From positions 3,348,001 through 3,412,000 of the forward strand of contig OZ251225.1 of NCBI GenBank assembly GCA_965240325.2: DNA of 64,000 nt. Direction: 5' to 3'. Of the stretch, positions 33,754 to 43,925 are shown in pieces. Both the position numbers and the translations under genes were made by a program. Under the pieces are notes generated by a model. It had not been told where the DNA came from. It did no database searches and saw only the letters and a list, made by a program, of their open reading frames with translations. This stretch comes from Rebecca billardiae RCC1528 (taxonomy: Eukaryota; Haptophyta). The number at the start of each line of letters is the position of its first letter. Position 1 is the stretch's first letter.

Positions 33754-35880
33754 ATGCAGGTCGACAACGACTCTACGTCGTCGTCCACTCGCGCTGCGCG
33801 ACGAAGGCGCACCGCTCGACGCTGGCGCCACGCACTGTGCGCGCTGGCAGTGGGCGTGCGTATCTGCGCAGCTGCGCCCGTCCCCGTGGGCCGAGGCCAG
33901 CCGCCGTCGGCACAGACGAGCATTCTGTACGTGGTCGCGCACGATCTGCGCGTGGACGTGCGCGGCGAGCACTTCAGCACCCTCGCGGCGCGCGGCACGG
34001 TCTTCGACCTGGCGTTCGCGCAGGCGCCAGTCTGCGCGCCGAGCCGTGCCTCGTTCACGTCGGGACGCCGCCCGTCGGTTTCTGGCGCGCTCACCTTCAC
34101 GGCAAACGAGCCAACGTCGATGCGCAACTCAAGCACTTGGTCGATGCTCCCGCTGAGGTTCCGCGAGGCGGGCTTCCGCACGGCGAGCGTGGGCCCCACG
34201 TCGGCGTCGGTGAACGGTGCGTGGTGCCCCGACTGCTGGTCCGACGGCACGTCCGTGGACCGCGGGAAAAACAAGAGCATGCCCAATTTCGACGGCCACA
34301 TCGCGTCCAACGGCGCCGCGCTGCTGATGCGCTGGGCGGAGGTCGGTGCCGAGCCCTTCTTCCTGATGGTGGGGTTTTCGGGCTCGCACTCGCCGGTCCG
34401 CCCGAGCGAGGAGTGCTTGCTCGCGACACGAGAGCTGCTCGAGCGCGAGCGCCGCGCGCCCCTCGTGCCCTCGCTCATGCCGCCGGGCGCTGTCTCGCCG
34501 CTCCAGATGGGTGACACCTCTTTCACGGCGAAGAACCTCCCCCGCTTCCCGCCTGGCGAGCGCGCTGCGATGGTGCGGACTCGGGGCGGGTTCGTGCTGC
34601 CGAAGCACACCCTGCTGGAGGCGGGCGCGCGGGCTGGGTTCTCGAAGCACGCGCTGGAGGACATCGCGCTCGTCCGGCGCGCGTACGTGGGCTCCTTCTG
34701 TGACCTCGACCGCGCGATCGGGCTGCTGGTGCGCACGCTCGACAGCACCGGGCTGGCGAACCGCACCGCCGTCGTCTTCCACGCCGACCACGGGCTAGCG
34801 CTGGGCGAGTACGGCACGTTCACAAAGACGAAGCTCCTCGACGTGGACACGCGCGTGCCGCTCGTGATCGCGCCGCCATTCAGCCCGCCGCACACCAGGC
34901 CGGATCCGTGGGCGCGCGCGCGTGTGCAGGCGCGCGCAGTCGTGCAGCTGCTCGACGTGGCGCCGACGCTGTGCGCGCTCGCCGGCATCGCGTGCGCTGG
35001 CCGCGCCTCGGAGCCGGCGCTGGACGGGGTGTCGCTCGTGCCGCTTCTGCGGAGCAAAGCGCCCGATGCCTTGCGCGCTCCCGACCAGCAGACGGCGGGC
35101 GGGTGCGGGCCGTGGAGCGTCGCGCTCAGCACGCAAGTGCGCTGCCTCGAACCCGGCGCGTGGATGGCAAGCGTGTGCATGAAGGCGCCGCTCAGCGCCG
35201 TGAGCGCGATGGGGACGAGCGTGCGGCTCGCATCGTGGCGATACACAATGTGGTCGTCGTGGTCGGCGAAACACGCTGTGCCCATCGCCGTGCTCAGCAC
35301 CAACGCCAGCGCGCTGCCCACCGCCTCTGACTTGTGGTGGCACGAGGAGCTGTACGCCCTGCGCGCCGCACGGCACGAGCTGGCTGGTATCGCGCGGCCG
35401 TGGCAGCCGTGGGGCACGTGGGGACTTGTGGACCTCGCGACCGAGTCGGCCGAGCCATCGATGGTGGCGCAGCAGCCAGCCTTGGTGCTCGCGCTCCGCT
35501 CGCTCGCTGTCCGCTCGTGGGCTCGGCCAGACCTGCCGATGCACAGGCTGGTGGCAGACGCGTGTGCAGGCGAGCTCGGCCTGGCGCTGCGTGCACTCGA
35601 GGCAGGCCAGGGGCCTCCTGCCCCGACCGAGACCGGCGCGCAGCCACGCGCAGCAAATGATACCGGTCCGCGCGCACCTCCTGTCGGAATCCCTGCAGTG
35701 CGGAAGACATGGCTGGAAGGCCGGCCACGTCCGCAACGTGCGAACGGTACTACTGTACCATCACGTGCCTCAGCAGCCACCGCGTCCGGGGCCGGGGGGC
35801 TAGGCTCTGGTGCTCGACTCACGACTGGTGGCATCAGCATGCAAGTGATGCATGCGGCTGATGCACTCCGAAGAGTTTAG
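33754..35880 (+). CDS. Secreted sulfatase, iduronate-2-sulfatase-like
   Basis: It hydrolyses sulfate esters, probably of sulfated polysaccharides, in the secretory system, vacuole or outside the cell. The ATG at 33754 gives a basic N-terminus and a hydrophobic stretch (HALCALAVGVRICAAA), a signal anchor. The formylglycine motif is CAPSR (Cys 94) within AQAPVCAPSRASFTSGRRP. Further family signatures are FHADHGLALGEYGTF and DVDTRVPLVI. In the N-terminal metal motif, usually VDDLR in this subfamily, the sequence reads VAHDLR, so one Asp is replaced by His. The 708 residues exceed the 550 of human IDS, with a C-terminal extension from about residue 560 that has no recognised domain. Single exon. 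Confidence 0.85.
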   Translation: MQVDNDSTSSSTRAARRRRTARRWRHALCALAVGVRICAAAPVPVGRGQPPSAQTSILYVVAHDLRVDVRGEHFSTLAARGTVFDLAFAQAPVCAPSRASFTSGRRPSVSGALTFTANEPTSMRNSSTWSMLPLRFREAGFRTASVGPTSASVNGAWCPDCWSDGTSVDRGKNKSMPNFDGHIASNGAALLMRWAEVGAEPFFLMVGFSGSHSPVRPSEECLLATRELLERERRAPLVPSLMPPGAVSPLQMGDTSFTAKNLPRFPPGERAAMVRTRGGFVLPKHTLLEAGARAGFSKHALEDIALVRRAYVGSFCDLDRAIGLLVRTLDSTGLANRTAVVFHADHGLALGEYGTFTKTKLLDVDTRVPLVIAPPFSPPHTRPDPWARARVQARAVVQLLDVAPTLCALAGIACAGRASEPALDGVSLVPLLRSKAPDALRAPDQQTAGGCGPWSVALSTQVRCLEPGAWMASVCMKAPLSAVSAMGTSVRLASWRYTMWSSWSAKHAVPIAVLSTNASALPTASDLWWHEELYALRAARHELAGIARPWQPWGTWGLVDLATESAEPSMVAQQPALVLALRSLAVRSWARPDLPMHRLVADACAGELGLALRALEAGQGPPAPTETGAQPRAANDTGPRAPPVGIPAVRKTWLEGRPRPQRANGTTVPSRASAATASGAGGLGSGARLTTGGISMQVMHAADALRRV

Positions 35881-35905
35881 TTAGTGACTAGCTAGTGGCA
35901 TTACT

Positions 35906-35963
35906 ATGATCGGCTACGCCGATCTTCGGGTAGTAAACAACGAAGTTGAGGGCGCACGGCCCT
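35906..35963 (+). repeat. 58-bp hairpin repeat, copy A
   Basis: It starts ATGATCGGCTACGCCGATC and ends GGGCGCACGGCCCT, with one G-to-A difference from copies B and C. It lies 26 bp after the sulfatase stop and opens the relic DNA to its right. Confidence 0.95.
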
Positions 35964-36960
35964 AGCTAGTTCCGCGCGTGGCTGCGTGCGCCAGCTGCGC
36001 GCACCCGCTGCGCCCGCGTTGAGCCCGTGCGAGCGCCGCGCCTCGAGCCTCACACGCAGCGGCTCGACACCGAGCCGCATGGCAGTGTCGCTCGTGCGCC
36101 TCGGCCCGTGATCAGTCTCAGCTCTGAGGCGCGCGCTCAGGAGGGCTGCGGCCGGGCCGAGCGCGATCTGCGCAGACGGTACAGCCCCGAGCCCGTGGCG
36201 GCTCATGGCAGCCCGAGCCCAATTCCCGCAAAGCCCGGCGCCTCCGCCATCCGCGTCACAGTCGGGGCGCTCCAGGCTCCACGGCCTCTTACTTACGCGT
36301 GCTGCGCTGCAGCCGTGCTCGGCCGAACGACGCCCGCCGAGCCCGCCGAGCACGCGGCTGATGAGCAGTGGTAGCCAGGCGAAGCCGTCGTCGCGGGCAA
36401 AGCTGCGCTGGGTGATGCGGCTTGACGGCCCACAGGCGGCTCACCCGGCTCGTCAGCCGTCTGACGCGTAGCGCGTCGACAAATGGCTGCTGACGGCGTA
36501 AAATCGGCCTGAGCGGCGGATGAAACGGCTGAAAGGCGAGACCACGACGCCACCCAACTGGCGCACGCGCGTGCGGCCGGCGGTGCGGCGCAGCTCGGTC
36601 ACTGCCACCGCTCCCGCGGGCTGCTCACGCCGAGCGCTGTGTTGGCAGCTGCAAGCTGATCGTGCGCTCGCCGCTCCCAGACGAGATCGGTCGAGATCGT
36701 GGGAGCAGACGAGCGGACCATCGCGCAGCAAGATGCAGCGAGCACGCAGACACTCGCGCTGCCCTCTCCTCGTGCGCCTGCGCCAGCCACAGTCTCGAAC
36801 ACCAGCAGAACGGAGCTTGCACCGAAAAGGCTGCGCGACGGGCGCGCACGCGCGTGGACGCGGGTCGGCAGGGCGGGGCGCGCGGGGTGAGCGAGGCACG
36901 AATGCGATGCCGACGGCCGTTGGGACCCGCCGCAGCTGCGCGCACCTGCGCGAGCTGCCT
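35964..36960 (-). repeat. Truncated copy of the 4.6-5.3 kb repeat
   Basis: From about 36085 it parallels 4627-5260 in order and orientation. The place equal to the start codon of the 4641 pseudogene has CGT instead of CAT, so the ATG is lost, and the 153-bp repeat coding body is absent. Only about 120 bp separate it from the 58-bp repeat, suggesting internal deletion. Confidence 0.75.
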
Positions 36961-38156
36961 CGGTTCAGCACTCTCAACTCCTTCCTGCTCACCACTGCCT
37001 GCCCGCGCGACCATGGTACATCATCAAGGGAGATATTATCATTATGATACTGCAATCTTAAATCTCGCCTGCCTGAGCTGTGTGCGTCTCTTATTCTTAG
37101 TAATACCCGTACGCCCCCTGTGGTTCCATGTGGTTCCAGGCACTTTGCGGCCTCGCCGCGGACGCTGCGGAGGGCCGGAGGCGAGATGCGCGGCGGTGCA
37201 CATCGTGCCCCCGAGCGGACCGCCTAGCCCCAGCCGGGCGTCGCTCGACTCGTCCATCGCGGCGAGTGAGAGCCGTCGCGCGAGGGGCGGGTCGAGGGGG
37301 GGGCGCCTGGTACATTGACGCCATCGTTTTGGACCGATTCTTTTTTTTTTCGGGCGGTGCTCCCGGTGAAAAAGCAAGCAGGGGAGAATTCCGTCGGAGC
37401 CGTTTTATTTTGGGGCTTTTTACGCGTTTTGTCCCTGTATTGTTTGCGTGCTGCTGCTGCTCACTGTCATGAATGCGTCGGCGATCAGACCGTCACTCAC
37501 CGCAGCGTGTAACAGTGGCGGTGGCGGAGCAGCGGACGATGCCGCATTGGCGGGCGGCTGCCACGCGCACGAAGCGGCCGGTGACTACTCCTGATGCAGC
37601 GCACTGACACGCGTTGCACTGATATTGATGCGACCGGTCGTCGATCACCCGGGCGGACGACCGTCTTGCCGTCCTGCTTCTCCTGATGAGACAGCAGTCG
37701 CGCGCAGCCGCGATCGCGCCGCGGGAGACAGGTGGCGTTGTCAAAACAACGCCTCGCCTCGCCGGTGGTCGCACGCCGCGCGCGCGCGCGCGCCGCACCT
37801 CGACCACCTTCTGCGTCGCCCGCCAGTTCGTCGCCGCCACCACCGTCGACAGAATGGGCAACGTGAGTATGAAGCGGAGCAGCGCAACGCCGAGAGCGCC
37901 GACTCCGTCCAGCGCCACGCCCACGAGCTTGCCCCGGCGCGTGACGAAGCCGTGTCCGGCTAGGTGCGCGCACAGCTCGCGGCTCGGCCATGGGGCCGCC
38001 TCGCTCGCGTGCCAGCCCCCGTCCTCGCGCTGTCACGCCCCCTTCTTCTTCACCGCTGCAATCTTGTCCTGCCGCCTCAGATCGTGCGCGCGGAGAGCCG
38101 CTGGCTGCACGGGCTCGCCACTCGCAGCGCCGACGCGCTGCAGCTCGTCCTGCATC
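36961..38156. other. No recognisable gene
   Basis: Contains a T9 run at 37342 and GC-rich frames such as 37493-37924 minus with CNACQCAASG, none assignable. It could be the distal part of the exonuclease-like relic that follows. Confidence 0.45.
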
Positions 38157-39035
38157 TCACCCATGTCGAGCTCGACCCAGGCACCTGTCACTGGCTCGTG
38201 CCCGCGCTGCGCCGAGGTTGCCAGGCTCCGCCGCGCCCAGAGCATCACGCCGGTGGGCGCTCGCTGCGCTGCCACCTGCTGCCCTGCCGCAGCGGCGGCG
38301 GCCGCCGCCGTCGGCTGCGCGCTCGGCTCGGCTCGTCAAGCCAGCCGCACCGACCTTGCCCTTGTGCAGGGTAGCAGCGACTGCGGGCCCGTGCATGACA
38401 AGCGCCGTTGCGTCGGCCCAATCTGACACATCACCGCCTGCCTCGCAGCGGCTCTGAGTCTCGAACGTGACCATGGATCTCGGGCTCATCACCGGCTTGC
38501 CCTTGGTCCACTCCTGCCAGTCCTCCTCCTTGAAGCGACGGGCCATCGCCGCGGGGTCAGCGCACATCTGCACCCTCGCTGGCAGCAGCCGCTCTGCGGC
38601 GGCCAGCTCGAGCGCGAGAAGGCGGAAGTCGTACGAGTCGCCGCCGTGCGCACACAGAATGCCATCATGCAAACCTGGTGTCCGTGATGATCTCCTTCAT
38701 CCAATCCAGCAGACCGTCCACCTCCGATGCGAAGTCGGGCTTGGTCGCCACGGCCTCGGCCGTGAGCGCATGCCACTCCGGGTCAGGTGCCATGGACACT
38801 CCCGCCGTGTTGAACTTGCCCGCCCACGCACCCACCTTGATCGGCTCCAGCTCGGCCTCAGCATCTTCATCTGGCCCCGGAAGTGTGTTGATGCTGGCGA
38901 CGATATGGAGCTCGACCAGCCGATGCCTGGCTGCACCGGCGCTCCCGCACGCGCCGTGGTGCCGATCGCGCGGAGAGAGAAGTACACACACTCCTGCTTC
39001 GCGTCCGGCTTCACCGTCCCGCCCTCGCGCGACAC
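38157..39035 (-). pseudogene. DnaQ-like exonuclease relic, multiple frameshifts
   Basis: Read from 39035 on the minus strand, successive frames show QECVYFSLRAIGTTA (position of the ExoI FDxETTG strand, acidic residues missing), then RLVELHIVASINTLPG and EWHALTAEAVATKPDFASEV (the IHGIT-type segment), then, after a frame change at about 38670, ILCAHGGDSYDFRLLALEL (the ExoII AHNxxxFDxxxL motif). The order and spacing fit DEDD 3'-5' exonucleases, but two frameshifts and altered catalytic positions make it inactive. An acidic leader may extend to about 39370. An intron at 38670 cannot be excluded, but I see no good donor-acceptor pair. Confidence 0.5.
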
Positions 39036-39379
39036 AGGGACGCGCGCCGGCTCGGCCGCGAGTGCTGCTCGGCCGCGAGTGCTGCAGCCGGCAGAGTCAG
39101 GCCACCATCGGCGTCCTCCTCTGCGTCCTCGGCAACGACCACAGGCTCGGCAGCGTCGACGAACATGTGCTCGCCACTATCTGGCGCATCGCCCTGAGCG
39201 CGCGCCATGTTCGCCTCCTCGACGCCGCATGTTCGTCATGCGAGCTGCAAGGCGGAGCGACGGGATCATCATGATGCTCGTCCGCATCCATGTAGCCGGA
39301 CACGTACGTGTTCTCCGCCTCGGGCTCCCCGGAACGATCGAGCACGTCGGACTCGTCGTCGTCAATCCCGCCGCCGCCA

Positions 39380-39725
39380 GCCGATGACGGACTCAGCTAA
39401 CCCGCCGCCGCGTGACCGCCGCCACCCAGCCATTGACCGACACGTGCGAACAAGGTGCGCCATGATGCTCGTTCCCGCCCTCCGCCCGAAAAAGGACCAA
39501 CGATTTCCACGGAGCCTACGGGTAAAATGTTAACCAAGTGTGCACGTTAATAATAGTAAACTGTACTTTACTTCGCGGGCCACCCGGCACCCAGTGCCCA
39601 CTTGGGTATTTTGAGCGCCTTCCGGCTTTAAAAGATATTTCCCGTTTTATGTATGAATCAAGGGTAATCAAGGGGCTTTTGACAAGGGGCTTAACGAGTT
39701 AACGGCCTTAACCTGATGATATCCG
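39380..39725. other. No recognisable gene
   Basis: The sequence moves from GC-rich relic to AT-rich DNA. GGTAATCAAGGGGCTTTTGACAAG-like repeated words occur near 39660-39690. Nothing coding. Confidence 0.5.
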
Positions 39726-39729
39726 CCAC

Positions 39730-40146
39730 TGAGAAGCGACGGTTCATGAATCATGACTTCAGATGCCGGCATAATAATTCTTTACTTCAAGCGACATATA
39801 AAATCTGACTCAACCTCTCTTTTCTATTGTTGGCGAGCTGTTTCAGGCTCTTACAATTCAAGCATCTTACTATGACGGAATGTTCGAACACACGGCTGGT
39901 GTTATGTGCTATTCCACCCGGCATTCCCCTAAGTGTTACTATCGTTAAAATTAGCATCCACTACAAACGCAATCATTGGCAGCGAAATCCACTCATACGG
40001 ACGCTCACACCTAACCGTAAGGCCACCCACAAAAATCCCCAAAATCCTGCGCGCATCCTCTTTTTGATTTTGCGGAGCACGTGCGCCGCCCCCCCCCGGC
40101 TTTCGCTCACGCTCAGACCTTTCGGGGGGGGGGGGCGTGCGCCATC
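39730..40146 (+). repeat. Clamp repeat CR, copy 5
   Basis: This is the longest single CR copy on the plus strand: GGCGAGCTGTTTCAGGCTC at 39832, TCCCCTAAGTGTTACTATCG, ATCCTGCGCGCATCCTCTTT, then C9, the 26-nt core, G12 and GTGCGCCATC at the end. Confidence 0.92.
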
Positions 40147-40158
40147 ATCAGCATCGGC

Positions 40159-40230
40159 ATGAGTCGCGCTAGTTCTTGCTATACAGAGTACAGTAGTATG
40201 AGTCGCGCTAGTTCTTGCTACAGTAGTTGG
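40159..40230 (+). repeat. 39-bp direct repeat, nearly two copies
   Basis: ATGAGTCGCGCTAGTTCTTG occurs at 40159 and 40198. The rest of 40147-40551 has no recognisable gene. Confidence 0.9.
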
Positions 40231-40551
40231 CATCGTGGCTCACTCATCAGTCTCATGCCGACAGATGCGTCACTCACTCACACCGTATAGCTATACATAG
40301 TACATTTACGTTATGCTGCTGCTACGACGACTACTATATATGCGCTAGCCGAGTAGCATCATCATCAGCAGTGTCTGGTGATCATGACTCGACGACTGAG
40401 TCGATCTGAGTTATTAGCTAGGACCGACGTCTACTCACGTCATCAGACGATTCACTGACGGACTACCGACTAGCTCAGGCTAGGCAGTACTCGCCCGAAC
40501 CGTGAGAGACACTACAGTATTAGCCTGTGGCCCGCAGTGACGATGGATCAC

Positions 40552-42009
40552 TCACGATGGGCTGCAAGTGCTGTGGATCCGCGCGGGCAGGTCCCTAATC
40601 CTGCCAAGCAGCCGATCCTCCTCGCTCGCGACCGACGAGCCTTCGTCGTTCAGGGCCTCGAGCTCATGGCTCGTGACGTGCTCGATGTCGGGGAGCACGG
40701 GCGCGGGCTGATGGCCGCTCTCGTCCCCGAAGAGCACGCGGTCGCCCTCGGCGCAGACGGCATATAAGCCGGCGCTTGCCACGCACACGGCGCTGAGGAT
40801 GGCAAAGAAGGTGGCCCACGCGTCGCGGTCGTGGGGTCTGCCCTGCAGCACCGCGCCCCCAATCTCGGTGGCGAGGGTGCCCCCAAGCGTCCCCGCGGTG
40901 TTCGAGAAGGAGAGCAGCACGCCCGCGAAGCGCGGCCCGATGTCCATGTGATTGACGCTGAAGCCGCCGCGCGAGAAGGCGCACGCGCACAGCGACAGCG
41001 CGATGCAGGCGAACGCGCTCGGCGCAGACGCGGCTCTGGCGAGCAGCAGCAGCGGCGGCGTCGCCGCGAGGAGCCCGGAGACGGTGAGCGTCTTGCGCGC
41101 GAGGCGCGCGCCGTACCGCCGCGCGAGCTCGTCGCTCAGCCGCCCCGCCACGACGCACAGCGCGTACATGAGCACCCACGGCCCGGCCTTCACCGCCACG
41201 CCCACCTTGTCGAGGTCGACGCGCAGCGCGTGGCTCACAAACGTGGGCACCCAGCTCATCAGCGCAAAGTACACGATGTGGAAGGCGAGCGAGGAGAGCA
41301 TGATGGCGATCACGGCGGGCGAGAGCGCCATCGCGCGCCACGGCACGTCGCTGAACCCCGAAGGCGGCTTCGACGGCTGCGTCACCGTCGGCGGCCGGCA
41401 GAAGCGCGCGCGCGCACAGAGCGACCAGCCCAGGCCCAGGCTGGCGGAGACGACCAGCTGGGCGCGCGCGCCGAACGCGCGCGTGAGGCGCGGCGTGAAG
41501 ACCATGGCGAGCGCGGCGCCGAGGTAGATGCACGAGACAACCAGCGAGACCGTGTACGCGCGCGTCCGCTGCTCCGTCTGCTCGACCAGCTGCGTGTGCA
41601 GCGCCGGGAAGAGCACGCCCTGCGAGATGCCGATGCCGACGCGGCACACCACGAGCAGCCAGAAGCGCTTGGGGTCGAAGGGCGACAGATAGGAGAGGAG
41701 CGCCCACGAGCACGTCGCTACGACGAGCACGGGCATCCCGCCGTACCGCCGCGCCAGCGCGCCACCGAGGAGCTGCGTCGAGAGGTAGCCCCAGAAGAAC
41801 ACGCCGAGCACGCGCCCCTTCTGGTTCTGCGAGTAGCCGTAGTGGTCGGCGGCAGCGGTGAAGGCAATGGCAAAGCCGGTGCGCTCAAAGTAGCAGATGG
41901 TTGTCGCTGCCGCGAGCAGGATGTTCGCGCGGTTGCGCAACCTCGCGATGCTGCTCGTGGGACCTGCGCCTTGCGGCGAGCTCAGTCGAGGCGACGCCGC
42001 CATCTGCAT
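40552..42009 (-). CDS. SLC17/PHT4-like anion transporter (MFS)
   Basis: It is a major facilitator superfamily carrier, probably for phosphate, an organic anion or a nucleotide, driven by Na+ or H+. The start is set at the ATG at 42009 (MQMAASPRLSS), with a second at 42003. An upstream open stretch would overlap the divergent gene and lacks hydrophobic character. TM1 is followed by YFERTGFAIAFTAAADHYGY and GRVLGVFFWGYLSTQLLGGA, the typical SLC17 signature with ER in place of DR. YGGMPVL and a C-terminal SFSNTAGTLGGTLA segment follow, about 12 TM segments in all. It is 485 residues, single exon, head to head with an FkbM methyltransferase. The substrate is unknown. Confidence 0.87.
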   Translation of the reverse strand: MQMAASPRLSSPQGAGPTSSIARLRNRANILLAAATTICYFERTGFAIAFTAAADHYGYSQNQKGRVLGVFFWGYLSTQLLGGALARRYGGMPVLVVATCSWALLSYLSPFDPKRFWLLVVCRVGIGISQGVLFPALHTQLVEQTEQRTRAYTVSLVVSCIYLGAALAMVFTPRLTRAFGARAQLVVSASLGLGWSLCARARFCRPPTVTQPSKPPSGFSDVPWRAMALSPAVIAIMLSSLAFHIVYFALMSWVPTFVSHALRVDLDKVGVAVKAGPWVLMYALCVVAGRLSDELARRYGARLARKTLTVSGLLAATPPLLLLARAASAPSAFACIALSLCACAFSRGGFSVNHMDIGPRFAGVLLSFSNTAGTLGGTLATEIGGAVLQGRPHDRDAWATFFAILSAVCVASAGLYAVCAEGDRVLFGDESGHQPAPVLPDIEHVTSHELEALNDEGSSVASEEDRLLGRIRDLPARIHSTCSPS

Positions 42010-42118
42010 CTGATGCCGCGATCGATGCTTGCGTGCGCATCGGCAGTGCGATGGCTGATTTCCCGCCGTCCGGGAAGCACTCCGGGTGACGCAGTCGTTC
42101 GTAGACAAATGCGTGCGC
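42010..42118. promoter_or_regulatory. Shared transporter-methyltransferase promoter region
   Basis: About 110 bp separate the chosen ATGs of the two divergent genes, so the promoter is shared or the 5' UTRs overlap. Confidence 0.5.
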
Positions 42119-43645
42119 ATGATGGCGTCAACTCCGACAGTTCGTGGCGCGGGATCGCTCATCTTTGCGCTCCTGGCGTGCGCGCATGCCCCGAGCGCGG
42201 CTCTCTTGACTGACACGGTGAGCTACAACATCACGCGAGCCACTGCCGACGAGCTCCTCCACTGCGCGCCACCGGCGCTGCTCGTCGTGAACGCGGCGTG
42301 GTCAGCGGTCGAGTGCAGGGGCAGCACGAGGTACGAGCTGTGGCTCCGCCCGCCCATCAACGCGATCAACGGGGCGGTCGCGCACGCGAGTCGGCGACAT
42401 CACGCCGCCTTCTATCGCGGCTTCATGCCCTGGCGTGGCCTCGCGCTGGTCTCCTCGGGCGTGCTCGTCGACTTCCTCGGGATGGCCGTTCCGTTCGAGC
42501 TCTACTGCAACCGCGCGTACCTGTGGCAGGTGGAGGCGCACGCGCTGCGCGTGCGGCAGTGCAACGTGTACATGGCCCTGCAGGCCACGCTCCGCGCCGA
42601 GACGCGCGCCCGCGCCGGCGCCGTGCCCGTCGTCCCGCTCATCCTCCAGACCGCGTGGCCGGTCGTTTCAGAGGAGTACTTTGAGTACGCCGATGTGCTC
42701 GATGCGGTGGCCGACTACGTCGAGGCGTTCGGCGCGGCGCACGGGCGGGGCGAGAAGGTGCGCCCGCTGACGGTGATCGAGCTCGGGTGCGGGTACGGCC
42801 ACTGGGCCTTCTCCGCGCACGCCGCGCTCAAGCAGCGCATGGGCGCGGCGCCGCACCGCTACCTGCTGGTGGACGTGCTGCCGCGAATGCGCATGCACGT
42901 CGACACGAACGCGGTGCTCAACGGCGTGCAGCCCGACAACTACGCGTTCCACGCGGGGTACGTGAGCTCGAGCGGCAGCTCGGAGGAGATGCAGAAGCGC
43001 ATGCGCATGCAGATGTACAAGATGCGGCGCAAGTACATGCGCGGCTGGCGCGCGGGCGACGGCGTGAATGCCTCCCTGGGCGGCTCGGAGGCGGAGCAGC
43101 AGGCCGCGCCCGTGGCCGCACGGCGCCGGGGCCGTGTGCTCCGTGGCGCGGCGCCAGCGGTGCGCGCGCGGCCTGGCCCTCGCGCGGCGGCGTCCAAGCT
43201 TGCTGCCGTCGAGCGCGCCGCCAGCATCACCTTCACCGAGCTGCTGAGGCGGTACCGCGTGCCGCAGTGCATCGACCTCCTGGACATCGACGTGCAGGGC
43301 GGGGAGTATCCGGTCTCGCCGCACCCGAACGGCACGCTCACGCCGGACGGCCCGCCGGGGCTGTTCGCGGACGAGGCCTTCTTGCGGGTGCTGCGAGAGC
43401 GGGTGGTGCGCGTGCACGTCGGGATGCACGCCGCGGGCGAGGGCGCGCTCGAGGCAGATGCGCACATGGCGGAGCTGCTCGAGCGCACTGGCTTCCGCGT
43501 CGGCTGGCGCTACCATGCGGACAGGGAGCCGGAGAAGCGCACGGCCACGGAGTACGGCACTGTCAAATTCGGCGACGGGATCCTCTCGGGAATCAACACA
43601 CAGATCCCCGCCGCGTGTGCCCGTGCGGGGGCGGCAAGTAGCTAG
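42119..43645 (+). CDS. FkbM-type methyltransferase, secretory
   Basis: It is a SAM-dependent methyltransferase. The ATG at 42119 gives MMASTPTVRGAGSLIFALLACAH-like hydrophobic leader sequence, probably a signal peptide. The SAM-binding motif is TVIELGCGYGHWAFSAH (about residue 220) and the FkbM signature is IDLLDIDVQGGEY (about 400). A basic Arg-rich insert lies between them. Related algal and bacterial enzymes O-methylate sugars or polyketides; with a secretory leader a glycan substrate is plausible but inferred. It is 508 residues, single exon, longer than most FkbM proteins owing to the N-terminal region and the insert. Confidence 0.8.
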   Translation: MMASTPTVRGAGSLIFALLACAHAPSAALLTDTVSYNITRATADELLHCAPPALLVVNAAWSAVECRGSTRYELWLRPPINAINGAVAHASRRHHAAFYRGFMPWRGLALVSSGVLVDFLGMAVPFELYCNRAYLWQVEAHALRVRQCNVYMALQATLRAETRARAGAVPVVPLILQTAWPVVSEEYFEYADVLDAVADYVEAFGAAHGRGEKVRPLTVIELGCGYGHWAFSAHAALKQRMGAAPHRYLLVDVLPRMRMHVDTNAVLNGVQPDNYAFHAGYVSSSGSSEEMQKRMRMQMYKMRRKYMRGWRAGDGVNASLGGSEAEQQAAPVAARRRGRVLRGAAPAVRARPGPRAAASKLAAVERAASITFTELLRRYRVPQCIDLLDIDVQGGEYPVSPHPNGTLTPDGPPGLFADEAFLRVLRERVVRVHVGMHAAGEGALEADAHMAELLERTGFRVGWRYHADREPEKRTATEYGTVKFGDGILSGINTQIPAACARAGAASS

Positions 43646-43925
43646 CCGGTAGCCCCGACCATGCTGCCACTTGCCAGGCACGGAGCCCGCCGCGACTGCA
43701 GCAGTCGTCTGCATTCAGCAGCCCGAATATTAATAACGAATCGATCACCTATACGTACGGCTGTCACGCCTCACGGGAGCAGCCTAGCAAGCTCAGGACC
43801 AGGTCAGAGAGCTGCCGGTTCACTGATTCGTCTCCATCCGCGGCCGCGTCCGGATTCTGGCAACCGGACGGCCCGAGAAATTCGCCGACCAACGCCCGCA
43901 GATCGGCCCGAAATCCCGCGTGGCG

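Noticed and set aside
33678-35840. 720-codon frame antisense to the sulfatase
   Set aside because: It is a shadow frame with no domain; the sulfatase motifs fix the coding strand.
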